Shown: positions 27,061-36,369 of the stretch, piece after piece | Layout of the letters: every line of letters begins with the position of its first letter | Position numbering within the stretch: position 1 is the stretch's first letter | Assembly: GCF_001456025.1 (NCBI RefSeq) | Contig: NZ_LMTZ01000140.1 | Span: 124,001-188,000 of the forward strand | DNA: 64,000 nt | Origin: Mastigocoleus testarum BC008 | GTDB taxonomy: Bacteria > Cyanobacteriota > Cyanobacteriia > Cyanobacteriales > Nostocaceae | Direction of reading: 5' to 3' | The notes under the pieces: model-generated | What the model was told of the DNA's origin: nothing | Seen by the model: the letters and a program-made list of their open reading frames with translations, nothing else | Database searches by the model: none | Position numbers and translations under genes: made by a program

Positions 27061-28245
27061 ATGAATTCCCAAAAATTAGTTAGTAATAGGAAAAAATTAA
27101 AGCTAGTTATTCTCGATGCTAATTTTTATTGGGCAGAACAACTATTTTCTGCATACAGCGATTATGCAGATATCCTACTACTACGTCCTGTTGATTTTCG
27201 GACATTTAAGAAACGATATGGAAGTTACTTTGTTGATTTAAAACCAAGGCAAATTAACGAAGGTGTTTGGGAACAGAAAATTTGTTGCCCTCCCGGATGG
27301 CTTTTTCATTATTGGTTCTTAACAGAAAGTTTTTTAACTTATACTATTCAAAAATTTCAAGGAAATAATCCTTTGATTTTCGTGTTTAGCTATCCCTACT
27401 ATCACACATTAGCTAGAAAGCTAAAGTCTTATTCGATTTATTACAATATTGATGATTATCGTTACTACTGGATGGGTCGTGAAACTCAAACTTTAGAAAT
27501 TGAAAAGTTAGCAATAAATTGTGCAAATTTAACTTTATGTACAGCCAACTACAGAGCCTTATATCTTAAAAAAGTATATCCATTAGAAGCTAACCAAATT
27601 ACTCATATTCCCCACGGATGCTCGCCAAAATTCATGGTCGAGCAGCCATTATCAAAACCCAAATCTTTGCCAGTAGAGCTAAGATCTTACTCTCGTCCTC
27701 TTGTAGGGTATATTGGTGCATTAAATTATCGTTTTGATTTTCATTACTTGGCAAAAGTTGCTAAGCAAATATCAGATGTCACTATTGTTTTAGGTGGTTC
27801 TCCTCCTCAACCCAGCGATGGTTCTCCTGAATGGTTTCAAGGAGTCGAAGCTTTGCGTAGTCTTTCTAATATTCATTTTCTTGGCCGGGTTACTCATGAA
27901 AGAGTAGGTGAATATTTACAATCTTTTGATGTACTTTTAATGCCCTATTCCCAATGCAACTTCAACCTCAACGCCTGTCCCATGAAATTGTGGGATTATA
28001 TGGGAACTTCCCTGCCAATCGTAGCAAATGATGTCGTACCAGAAGTAAATTTGTGGAATGACATTATTCTCGTTTCAAAAAATCCAAAAGAATTTGCTAA
28101 GAATATCAGATTCGCTCTAGCCAATCCAGATTGGAAATCACAACAACGATGGGAGGTAGCTCAAGATCATACTTGGAAAAAGCAAGCACAAAAACTTCAT
28201 TATCAGCTGGAGGAAAGAAAGTGGTTATCCCAGCAAAGTGTTTAA
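27061..28245 (+). CDS. Glycosyltransferase, GT4-like
   Basis: This 394-residue GT-B protein has a divergent N-terminus (KLVILDANFYWAEQLFSAYS) and a C-terminal half with RPLVGYIGALNYRFDFHYLA, FLGRVTHERVGEYLQSFDVL and ACPMKLWDYMGTSLPIVAND, which fit GT4-type donor binding. It overlaps the next gene by 25 bp. Confidence 0.8.
   Translation: MNSQKLVSNRKKLKLVILDANFYWAEQLFSAYSDYADILLLRPVDFRTFKKRYGSYFVDLKPRQINEGVWEQKICCPPGWLFHYWFLTESFLTYTIQKFQGNNPLIFVFSYPYYHTLARKLKSYSIYYNIDDYRYYWMGRETQTLEIEKLAINCANLTLCTANYRALYLKKVYPLEANQITHIPHGCSPKFMVEQPLSKPKSLPVELRSYSRPLVGYIGALNYRFDFHYLAKVAKQISDVTIVLGGSPPQPSDGSPEWFQGVEALRSLSNIHFLGRVTHERVGEYLQSFDVLLMPYSQCNFNLNACPMKLWDYMGTSLPIVANDVVPEVNLWNDIILVSKNPKEFAKNIRFALANPDWKSQQRWEVAQDHTWKKQAQKLHYQLEERKWLSQQSV
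28209..28213 (+). promoter_or_regulatory. Ribosome-binding site fixing the next GTG start
   Basis: GGAGG lies 7 bases before GTG 28221, inside the end of the preceding gene. It supports this start over a longer open frame that would begin at 28131. Confidence 0.7.
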
Positions 28246-29357
28246 AAGTCCTTCATATTTGCCAAAGAGACGATCCTGCTACAGGTGGTGCAGTTCGCGT
28301 AGCAGTTGAGTACGTCAAACATTTAGGTGACTACCAGATAGATGCTCATTGCCTTTTTTTATATGGTTCTCCCGGTTACTTTAAGTCAGAATTAGGAGAT
28401 TATGCTCATTATTTAAATATTAAAAATTCAAAGGATTTTCTCAAATTCAGGCGCTTAACAAAATTCTTGGATGAATTTCAAGCAGATGTTATTCATCACC
28501 ATGATGGACTCCTTTGGTGTCAATTACTCACCTTTTCCCATCCTAGTATGGTGAAAGTTGCTCACGCTCACTTACCTGCTCCTAACAAGATAATATTTTC
28601 AAAAGCAACCTTAGCTAACTGGTTACAACGTTGGTCCACAGATACATTGATATGCATTACTGAAGATACTCGTCAAAGCCAAATCGAACAGGGAAAATAC
28701 TTACCGAGTCAAACTCAAGTTATTTATAATGGTGTAGATACGAAGCGCTTTTATCCACCTCAAACAAAGAACAGGCTAAATGCGCGTCAGGAATTTGGAA
28801 TACCTGATAATGCAATTTTAATCGGCTTTGTTGGTCGGCTTCACTGCGCAATGAAAGGAACAGATGATTTTTTGCGAGTCATTGCGCTCTTACCATCTAA
28901 TTTTTATGCTCTGGTTGTGGGCTGTGGAACTGATGCTGAAATTTTAAAGCAACTAGCCCAAAATTTGAAAATTGGTGATCGGGTTATTTTTACTGGAATA
29001 TTGGAGAATACAGTTTCTGCTTATCAAGCAATGGATGTATTCTGTCTTACTTCTCATTGGGAACCTTTTGGGTTAGTCGTAGCAGAAGCAATGGCTTGTC
29101 GAGTTCCGGTTATTGGGTTTCCATGTGCTGGGGGAGTAAAAGAGTTATTAACTCCTTTGACAGGTTGTATCTTACCAACAAGGGACACTGCAGTGATGGC
29201 TCAAGCGATCATTGAGATTTTTCAGTATCCGGAACAATGGAAACAGCGTCAAAGAAATGCTCAATCTCAGTTACGAGAACATCATAACTGGGAGAAAAAT
29301 GCCTCTAGCCTAGCCCGTATTTACAAAGGATTAGTTAAACAAAAAACTAATGGTTGA
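28221..29357 (+). CDS. Glycosyltransferase family 4
   Basis: The protein has about 378 residues. GT4 features are clear: LKVLHICQRDDPATGGAVRV at the start, IGFVGRLHCAMKGTDDFLRV and EPFGLVVAEAMACRVPVIGF. The frame is open back to 28131, but those 30 codons lie within the preceding gene and carry no conserved sequence. GTG 28221 has a GGAGG at ideal spacing. Overlaps at both ends (25 bp and 8 bp) point to a tight operon. Confidence 0.87.
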   Translation: MVIPAKCLKVLHICQRDDPATGGAVRVAVEYVKHLGDYQIDAHCLFLYGSPGYFKSELGDYAHYLNIKNSKDFLKFRRLTKFLDEFQADVIHHHDGLLWCQLLTFSHPSMVKVAHAHLPAPNKIIFSKATLANWLQRWSTDTLICITEDTRQSQIEQGKYLPSQTQVIYNGVDTKRFYPPQTKNRLNARQEFGIPDNAILIGFVGRLHCAMKGTDDFLRVIALLPSNFYALVVGCGTDAEILKQLAQNLKIGDRVIFTGILENTVSAYQAMDVFCLTSHWEPFGLVVAEAMACRVPVIGFPCAGGVKELLTPLTGCILPTRDTAVMAQAIIEIFQYPEQWKQRQRNAQSQLREHHNWEKNASSLARIYKGLVKQKTNG

Positions 29358-30639
29358 ATTATTTCTATATTTATTTTTAGCTATTTGCCTCGCTTTATTG
29401 CTGTGGGGATTAAATCGCTCAGATAGAATCTACCAGTATCCCTTTTTAATGGGAGCCATTTTTGTTTCATTTCTCTTACCTCAAGCATTTGCTTTAATTA
29501 ATAATCCAGGTGTTGTAAGCAAACTAGCTTTAGAAAGAGTTCTGCTTATGTCCTGCCTTTGCGCTGCTATGTGCTGGCTAGGTTATCAACATAAAATAAA
29601 TACTAGACTACTGAAGAAGTTATATATTCCTTTAAACGAACGCAGATTATTTAAAGCTGGAATTATCCTAACTATAATAGGCTATATTTTTAGAATTTTA
29701 CTTTTGCGAACAAATATACAAGTAGGAGAAAATAGTAACTGGACAGGTCCGGCGACTATTTATATATTTTTTGCTCAAGTAGTTGAAATTGCTTTTGCGA
29801 TTTTTATGTTGGCTGTAGTAAAGAAACCAAAATTTGCAAATGTTACAGCAGCAATTATTGCAGGATATCCTATCTTTGTAAGTGCATTTTTGGAAGGTCG
29901 CCGTCAAAATACATTTACATTCCTGATAATTATTGGTATTTCATTGTTATATGTTAGACGCCTGTTACCACCAAAGTTAGTAGTAATGATTCTAATTATT
30001 ATTGGTATTTTTATTATACCTCTTGTTGGTATGTTAAGAGAGGAATTTTGGTTGGCGATAGTTAGTGGTAATTTACAGAATATTAATTTACAAAGTGGCT
30101 TTGCCAAAATTATTGAGGGAGAAATACTAGAATTAAGAAATGCAGCAATTTTAATTGAAGCGGCTGTTAAAAATAATCAATATGGATATGGAACTGGTTT
30201 TTGGGACCGTATTATATTTCAATATGTACCGGGTCAAATTGTGGGTTTAGACTTTAAAAATTCTCTTCAATTTAATTGGACTTCATTTGACTTATCTAGC
30301 TTATTTGGGTATTCGATACCCAGAGGTTCAACTGTGACAGGAATTGGAGATTCATTTTTAGAATTTGGATACTTTGGTTGTCTAATATTCGCCTGTATTG
30401 CTTACTTTTTTAAACACCTTTGGATATCTTCTGTTTATCAAAGAAGTATATTTAGTCAGATTTTGTATGCAGGACTTATTAGTCCTACTTTAGTTGGTGT
30501 TACTCATGGTATTGGAAGATTTATCCAAGAAGCAATTTTTCAATTTATATTTGTAAGTTGGGTCGCTTATTATTCTAAAATTAAAGATAAAAGTTCAACT
30601 TTCCTAAATCATAGTCATAGCGAAATAATTGAAGAATAA
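29350..30639 (+). CDS. Wzy-like polysaccharide polymerase
   Basis: This 429-residue protein has about ten to twelve membrane spans and a larger polar loop in the middle to late part (about 225-320). The segment GDSFLEFGYFGCLIFACIAY is of the kind seen near the end of Wzy/O-antigen polymerase proteins. Wzy proteins share little sequence, so the call rests on topology, that motif and position among glycosyltransferases. It would join lipid-linked repeat units in the periplasm, under control of a Wzc-type protein such as the one at 12.4 kb. Confidence 0.65.
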   Translation: MVELFLYLFLAICLALLLWGLNRSDRIYQYPFLMGAIFVSFLLPQAFALINNPGVVSKLALERVLLMSCLCAAMCWLGYQHKINTRLLKKLYIPLNERRLFKAGIILTIIGYIFRILLLRTNIQVGENSNWTGPATIYIFFAQVVEIAFAIFMLAVVKKPKFANVTAAIIAGYPIFVSAFLEGRRQNTFTFLIIIGISLLYVRRLLPPKLVVMILIIIGIFIIPLVGMLREEFWLAIVSGNLQNINLQSGFAKIIEGEILELRNAAILIEAAVKNNQYGYGTGFWDRIIFQYVPGQIVGLDFKNSLQFNWTSFDLSSLFGYSIPRGSTVTGIGDSFLEFGYFGCLIFACIAYFFKHLWISSVYQRSIFSQILYAGLISPTLVGVTHGIGRFIQEAIFQFIFVSWVAYYSKIKDKSSTFLNHSHSEIIEE

Positions 30640-30895
30640 AGTGAAAGTGAAAGTCAATAATAATCAAGCAGATATATTTAGGACTCTTCAAAAAAATTAA
30701 AATATATTTTTCATGTCTTAATTGATTTGAACATACCTAAAATAGGTTTCATATTATTGAATACTTTAGGTTATATTTGAATTTAATTATATAGCTTTCA
30801 TCAACAGTAAATATCTTTTATACAATTAATGAGTTTTAATGTAATATCAATTAAGTAATTGCAAATATCTTTTACGTAAATTTAAACGCGACAAA

Positions 30896-31849
30896 ATGGT
30901 TATTAATAAACTATTAAAGCCCTCTTTGAGGGCAGTTAAATATAATTGGTTATGGTGGTCTGCTCTTTCCCAGGCTAATGCAAATTCAAAGATAAAGCAT
31001 ACTAATTACAAACCAATAAGTTTTATAATCGGTTGCGGCCGTTCGGGGACTACAATTTTAGGAGATATATTTTCTAATCATCCGCAAGTAAGTTATTTGT
31101 TTGAGCCTTATCATCTGTGGGCTGCGATTGATCGCAAATGCGATGTACTCAACCTTTTTCAGCAGATAGATGGGACACTTTTGATGGATGCTTCTCACTA
31201 CAGCGAACAGTCTCACTTTAGATTCAACCATCTCATTCGTTGTTTTAATAGTGGCTCCCAAGCGAAAATTTTGATTGAAAAAACCCCCTTAAATGCTTTG
31301 CGGATTGGCTATATCCAATCAATAGCACCCAACTCAAAGTTTATCCATATTGTCCGCGACGGTGTAGATGTTTGTCGCTCTATTCAGAGACTTGCTAGCA
31401 CTAATTCATACAAAATAGCCGGTAAACCAGCATTAAATCAGTGGTGGGGAGTAGATTATGCTAAATGGAAAGCTTTAGTTCGTGATGGAACAGCTGCTGG
31501 CTATTATAGTGATGAAGTATATTCTCTAGAAAACCACTTGTCTAAAGGTGCATACGAATGGTTAGTAACTCTTCATGAAATTGACAGTTGGAAACAAAAT
31601 CTGGGCGAACAACTGCAAGAAATTACTTATGACACCTTGATTGCACAACCAGAATCAACACTCAAAAATTTATGTGTTTTTTTAAATATTGACTCACCAC
31701 AATCTTGGTTAGATGATGCTGCAGGTGCAATTACTTCTCGTCCCCACAATCGAGGAACTAATCTAAACTTACCGCCAAAAATGCTTACGAGTTTTAATCA
31801 ATATCAAGAAAGATATGGATTTGTTAATCGTGCTATCGACTCAAATTAG
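30896..31849 (+). CDS. PAPS-dependent sulfotransferase, second copy
   Basis: The 317-residue protein has the 5'-phosphosulfate loop GRSGTT (48-53, in IIGCGRSGTTILGDIF) and the 3'-phosphate region IVRDGVDVCRSIQR (about 152-165). Outside these motifs it is not close to the sulfotransferase at 21303, so it is probably not a recent duplicate and may sulfate a different position or sugar. The AT-rich 256-bp gap before it may hold a promoter. Confidence 0.87.
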   Translation: MVINKLLKPSLRAVKYNWLWWSALSQANANSKIKHTNYKPISFIIGCGRSGTTILGDIFSNHPQVSYLFEPYHLWAAIDRKCDVLNLFQQIDGTLLMDASHYSEQSHFRFNHLIRCFNSGSQAKILIEKTPLNALRIGYIQSIAPNSKFIHIVRDGVDVCRSIQRLASTNSYKIAGKPALNQWWGVDYAKWKALVRDGTAAGYYSDEVYSLENHLSKGAYEWLVTLHEIDSWKQNLGEQLQEITYDTLIAQPESTLKNLCVFLNIDSPQSWLDDAAGAITSRPHNRGTNLNLPPKMLTSFNQYQERYGFVNRAIDSN

Positions 31850-32220
31850 TATTTTTCTTCACTGTATTTAAGCAAGTAAAGCCCGTAAATAATTATCCAC
31901 TATGACTGACACCAGAATAATTTACTATTGCAATTGGAGTCTTAAAATTTGTTGGAAAATAATCTTATAACTATATAGCCTATTATCCCCTCTATCTAAT
32001 GGAACTGTGTTGAGGTGAGCCTTATGTTTCATCGCGGGACATATTTATCTGTATTAATTTTGCTGACGGACACGTTGAAATTATTAGATAATAGTAACTT
32101 TTTCTAAAAAAAAACTACATGCATCATCAAATATCGTACATAGTAACTACGTACTTATTTAGATAAAGTATTTTAATATCTAAAAATATTTTCAGAAAAA
32201 GATTTAGGAGAACTTGAGGA
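31850..32220. other. Intergenic, nothing recognised
   Basis: AT-rich spacer between the second sulfotransferase and the next glycosyltransferase. No gene, hairpin or repeat stands out. Confidence 0.5.
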
Positions 32221-33351
32221 GTGACTAAAGTTGCTATACTTTTTGTCAATTATGGACCCTATCACCTAGAAAGGTTAAATGGCTTCCAAAAGCAATGCAG
32301 CGTTTTAGGATGGAGTGCAATTGGTATTGAATTAACTCGGTCAGGAGTCGCTTATGATTGGAAAACTCAGCCAGAAAAATTTCCATTTTCAATTATTTCT
32401 GTATTAGGGGAAAAAGAGCTTGGAGAGGTAAGTTTTGCTTATTTGCAAGAAAAACTTTATGCTGTTTTATCTGATGTAAATCCTGATGCGATAGCAATTG
32501 CCGGATATTTTAGACTTTCCATGATTGCAGCTTTAGGGTGGAGTGTATGGAAGCGAAAACCTGCAATTCTTCTATCAGAATCAAAAGAAGATGATGGTTC
32601 TCGTAATTGGTTCAAAGAAACTTTTAAATTTTGGCTCTTTAAAGCTTACAAAGCAGCTTTAGTCGGTGGAGAAGTTCATAAACGCTATTTGACTAAATTA
32701 GGTATGCCAAGTTCGGCTATCTTTTTTGGTTATAACGTAGTAGGTAACAAAGTCTTACATCCAAATAAAATTAAATCTCTCAAAATACCTTTACGTAAAC
32801 CTTACTTTTTAGCCATTAACCGCTTCATTCCCAAGAAAAATCTTCCTTTTGTTGTCGAGGCTTATGGTATGTATCGCCAAGTCATGGGAGACAATGCTTG
32901 GGATTTGGTACTTTGTGGAGATGGTCAAATGCGCCTTCAAATCGAACAACAAATTAATGAATCAGGATTAAGCAACTTTATTCATATTCCTGGCTTTTTA
33001 CAACAAGATCAACTATTACCTTACTTTGCTCATGCTAACTGCTTTATCCATGCCAGTACCCATGAACAATGGGGTTTAGTAGTTAATGAAGCAATGGCTG
33101 CTGGCTTACCGGTATTAGTATCTAATCGCTGCGGATGTTTTGAAGATCTAGTTGTCGAACCTATCAATGGATTTGGTTTTTGCCCATACGACCGCCAGCA
33201 GCTAATCGATTTAATGCTTAAAATTAGTTCGGGTGAAGTTAACTTAAAAAATATGAGTCAAGCTGCGCTGCAACATATAGAGAAATTCTCTCCAGAATAT
33301 TTCGCCCAAGGCTTGGTTGGAGCCGTTAAATATGCGTTAACTTACAATTAA
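32221..33351 (+). CDS. Glycosyltransferase family 4
   Basis: The 376-residue protein starts at GTG with AGGAGAACTTGAGGA just before it. Motifs include FLAINRFIPKKNLPFVVEAY, WDLVLCGDGQMRLQIEQQ and EQWGLVVNEAMAAGLPVLVS, a clear GT4 donor-binding half. The next gene begins 10 bp after its stop. Confidence 0.87.
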   Translation: MTKVAILFVNYGPYHLERLNGFQKQCSVLGWSAIGIELTRSGVAYDWKTQPEKFPFSIISVLGEKELGEVSFAYLQEKLYAVLSDVNPDAIAIAGYFRLSMIAALGWSVWKRKPAILLSESKEDDGSRNWFKETFKFWLFKAYKAALVGGEVHKRYLTKLGMPSSAIFFGYNVVGNKVLHPNKIKSLKIPLRKPYFLAINRFIPKKNLPFVVEAYGMYRQVMGDNAWDLVLCGDGQMRLQIEQQINESGLSNFIHIPGFLQQDQLLPYFAHANCFIHASTHEQWGLVVNEAMAAGLPVLVSNRCGCFEDLVVEPINGFGFCPYDRQQLIDLMLKISSGEVNLKNMSQAALQHIEKFSPEYFAQGLVGAVKYALTYN

Positions 33352-33361
33352 TTAATGACTG

Positions 33362-34546
33362 ATGAAACTTCTTATTGTTACTCCTGCTCTAGGTGGTGTC
33401 TATGGTGGTCCATCTAAGTGTGTAGTAGAACTAGCTCAAGCTCTGGGGAAATTAAAAATTGATGTCGATCTAGTAACTACTAACGCCAATGGTTCTACAC
33501 TTTTGGAAGTACCACTGAAAATATGGTTATCTAAAACAACTTATCAGACCCAGTATTTCCCTTATAAAGGAATTGGGGATTACAAATTTAGTCTCTCTTT
33601 AAATAGTTGGTTGTACAAACACGTCAAAGATTATGACTTAGTACAAATCAACGCAATTTTTTCGCTTTCAAACTTATCCGCTTATTGGGCTTGCCGAAAA
33701 TATGATGTCCCGTATGTGGTAATTCCTCATGGAATGCTAGATCCTTGGGCGCTTTCTTATAAAGCTCTGAAAAAACGTATTTACTATAATTTACTGGAAA
33801 AACCTGCCCTCCAAAATGCTAAGTTAATTCAAACCCTGGCTGTAAATGAAGCCGAACAAATAAAATCACTTAATCTGACAGTTCCTACTGCTATCACTCC
33901 TAATGGAATTCATCGTCGCGACTTTGAAAAACTCCCTAATCCGGAAGTTTTCTACCAAAAATTTCCGGAGATTCGTAATAAAACTTTAATTCTTTTCTTA
34001 GGGCGTATAGATCCCAAAAAAGGGCTTGATTTGTTAGCAAAAGCTTTTAGCGATACACTTTCTCAATTTCCCCACACTCACTTAATAGTTGCCGGTCCAG
34101 ACAACATTGGTTTTTCCCATACAGCAAGAAATTTTTTCGCTAGGGTCGGTTGTCTAGAATTTGTTACTTTCACAGGAATGTTGACGGGTCCTCTGAAATA
34201 TGCTGCCCTTGCTGCTGCTAATATTTATGTTGCTCCATCCTACTCTGAAGGATTCAGCATGTCTGTCTTGGAAGGTATGGCATCTGGTTTACCTTGCGTA
34301 ATCACCACAGGTTGCAATTTCCCAGAAGCTGCAAAAACTAACGCTGCATATGTGGTTGACATTGATGCCGATGCAATAGCTCGAGGGATTATCAAATGTC
34401 TTAAATCTCCTATAGATGCGAAGAAAATGGGCGAGCGGGCTCGTGAACTAATCTTCGAAAAATATACCTGGGATTCAATAGCGGAGAAACTGATGGGAGT
34501 TTACAAAAATATCATCTTAGATAAACCTAATTTTAGTTTAAATTAA
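33362..34546 (+). CDS. Glycosyltransferase family 4
   Basis: The 394-residue protein begins MKLLIVTPALGGVYGGPSKC, a typical acceptor-side start. The donor side has LILFLGRIDPKKGLDLLAKA and EGFSMSVLEGMASGLPCVIT. It belongs to the same gene run as the enzymes on either side. Confidence 0.88.
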   Translation: MKLLIVTPALGGVYGGPSKCVVELAQALGKLKIDVDLVTTNANGSTLLEVPLKIWLSKTTYQTQYFPYKGIGDYKFSLSLNSWLYKHVKDYDLVQINAIFSLSNLSAYWACRKYDVPYVVIPHGMLDPWALSYKALKKRIYYNLLEKPALQNAKLIQTLAVNEAEQIKSLNLTVPTAITPNGIHRRDFEKLPNPEVFYQKFPEIRNKTLILFLGRIDPKKGLDLLAKAFSDTLSQFPHTHLIVAGPDNIGFSHTARNFFARVGCLEFVTFTGMLTGPLKYAALAAANIYVAPSYSEGFSMSVLEGMASGLPCVITTGCNFPEAAKTNAAYVVDIDADAIARGIIKCLKSPIDAKKMGERARELIFEKYTWDSIAEKLMGVYKNIILDKPNFSLN

Positions 34547-34597
34547 CATAGGTAAATAATAAATTAAGGCTATAAATAACTACTAACTTATTTGAAA

Positions 34598-35365
34598 ATG
34601 CTAGACAAAATTACCCCACTCATTCTCACTTATAACGAAGCCCCAAATATCCACCGTACGCTTCAGTGTCTTACCTGGGCAAAAACGATTGTTGTAATTG
34701 ATAGCTATAGTACAGATAAAACCTTGGAAATTTTATATTCAACTCCTCAAGTCAAAGTGTTTCAAAGAAAGTTTGATTCCTTCGCTGCTCAATGTAATTA
34801 CGGACTTGGAAAAATATCATCTCAATGGGTATTATCATTAGATGCAGATTATGTTTTAACAGATGAGCTAATTGAAGAATTAAAAGTTTTACAGGCGGAA
34901 ACTGAGGTAAGCAGTTATAGTCTCAAATTTAAGTATTGTGTTTTTGGTAAGCCTCTGTATAATACCTTGCTACCACCTCGCACAGTACTGTACAGAAAAG
35001 AAAATGCAGTTTATAAAGATGATGGTCACGCACATCGAGTCAGTGTAAAGGGGGAGTCAGGAAAACTCTCTTCATATATACATCATGACGACCGTAAATC
35101 TTTAACTCGTTGGCTGTGGGCTCAAGATCGTTATGTGGCGATTGAAGTAAAAAAGATAACAAGCACTTCAAATAATGAATTAAGCTTAAGCGATAGAATT
35201 CGCAAACAGAAAATTCTCGCTCCTTTAATTATTTTTTTCTACTGCTTAATATTTAAAGGTGGTATTTTCGATGGTTGGCATGGTTGGTATTATGCGTTTC
35301 AAAGAATGCTGGTGGAAACTCTTTTATCTATTAGATTAATAGAATTTGAAAAATTAGATAAGTAA
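34598..35365 (+). CDS. Glycosyltransferase family 2
   Basis: The protein has about 255 residues and a GT-A fold: ITPLILTYNEAPNIHRTL, DSYSTDKTLEIL and the metal-binding LSLDADYVLTDEL. The second half has PRTVLYRKENAVY and a hydrophobic patch (APLIIFFYCLIFKGG) that may associate with the membrane. Related WaaE/KdtX-type enzymes add heptose or glucose to lipid-linked glycans. I use ATG 34598 rather than the TTG two codons upstream. It ends the main glycosyltransferase run. Confidence 0.87.
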   Translation: MLDKITPLILTYNEAPNIHRTLQCLTWAKTIVVIDSYSTDKTLEILYSTPQVKVFQRKFDSFAAQCNYGLGKISSQWVLSLDADYVLTDELIEELKVLQAETEVSSYSLKFKYCVFGKPLYNTLLPPRTVLYRKENAVYKDDGHAHRVSVKGESGKLSSYIHHDDRKSLTRWLWAQDRYVAIEVKKITSTSNNELSLSDRIRKQKILAPLIIFFYCLIFKGGIFDGWHGWYYAFQRMLVETLLSIRLIEFEKLDK

Positions 35366-35400
35366 AAATATGGTTAAGTAAAAATATAGTTAAGTAAAAT
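35359..35400. repeat. 16-bp tandem repeat, about 2.6 copies, over a stop codon
   Basis: TAAGTAAAAATATGGT is followed by TAAGTAAAAATATAGT and a partial third copy. The first copy contains the stop codon of the family 2 glycosyltransferase. Confidence 0.85.
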
Positions 35401-36369
35401 CAGAGAATCAACTTTTAGCAATATGAATTTTATACAAAATGGTATTTGCAGAGTAAATCTGAAATTAAGCTATGTTATGGCTACCTGAGGAGGATTTAAC
35501 TGTTTGGGCGATCCGTAATTTCCCACCAAGCACTACTCTATCAATCTGTTAGACATAATTAAATTATTATTAACAGGGATACTCGGTTGTGGACTATAAT
35601 CCATACAACGCAAAAATTTTATGTTTTATTTATAAATATATTCTAATATTTTGTACGTTTGCAGCCCCCCTAAAAAACGAAAATTCTACGTCAAAAAGAA
35701 TTAGAATTCACTTCACAAAATCATTACACTTTCGCTGATAATATAGTTCTATTCTTTCTTTTAACCAAGCTCGAACAGAGCTTCTCCTCCATATTTACTA
35801 TTTTTTGTGCTACTTTACCTCTAAATGCACACTAGTTCTGATAGTAGCTACGTGTGATTTAAGTTACAAGAATTATCGAGGATATGAGATAATATTTTTT
35901 AGTAATTACCGATCCTATTGATAACAAATTAATAGACAAAACTGTTTAATAGTATTGGTAATTACTTTGGAATTTAAAGACAAATTATCTCCGTGAATAT
36001 GACTAGATGGATGTCAGGTACTAAATCATAGGATATCATGTACTGAATCATACCCAGCAGTATACCTTGTAAGCTATATTATGTAAGCATTTAGACATCA
36101 TAATTGCTTTACACGTTTGTAGTAGTCTAATACTGGCGAAGCAAATGTATATTTTTTCACCTGAAAAGGTAGTCTTTACGGTAATATTTGGCAAATTTTA
36201 AATTCAATTTTTTATTGATGTAACAATCTTGCTTGACTTTAGAGTATCACTTTTTGCGGTCAATTGATTTCAAGCTACTTGATTTTCAATTTTATCCAAG
36301 ATTGCGATATATATTCCTCTTTCACAGTTCATTAAATGACAGTAATTACTATAATCTAAGGAGCAAAAA
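35366..36369. other. 1-kb AT-rich intergenic region
   Basis: No gene is seen between the last glycosyltransferase and the RTX gene. It starts with the tandem repeat above and presumably holds the RTX promoter. No other structure stands out. Confidence 0.5.

Noticed and set aside
28131..28220. Longer N-terminus for the glycosyltransferase at 28221
   Set aside because: These 30 codons lie inside the preceding gene and have no family similarity, whereas GTG 28221 has an ideal GGAGG.
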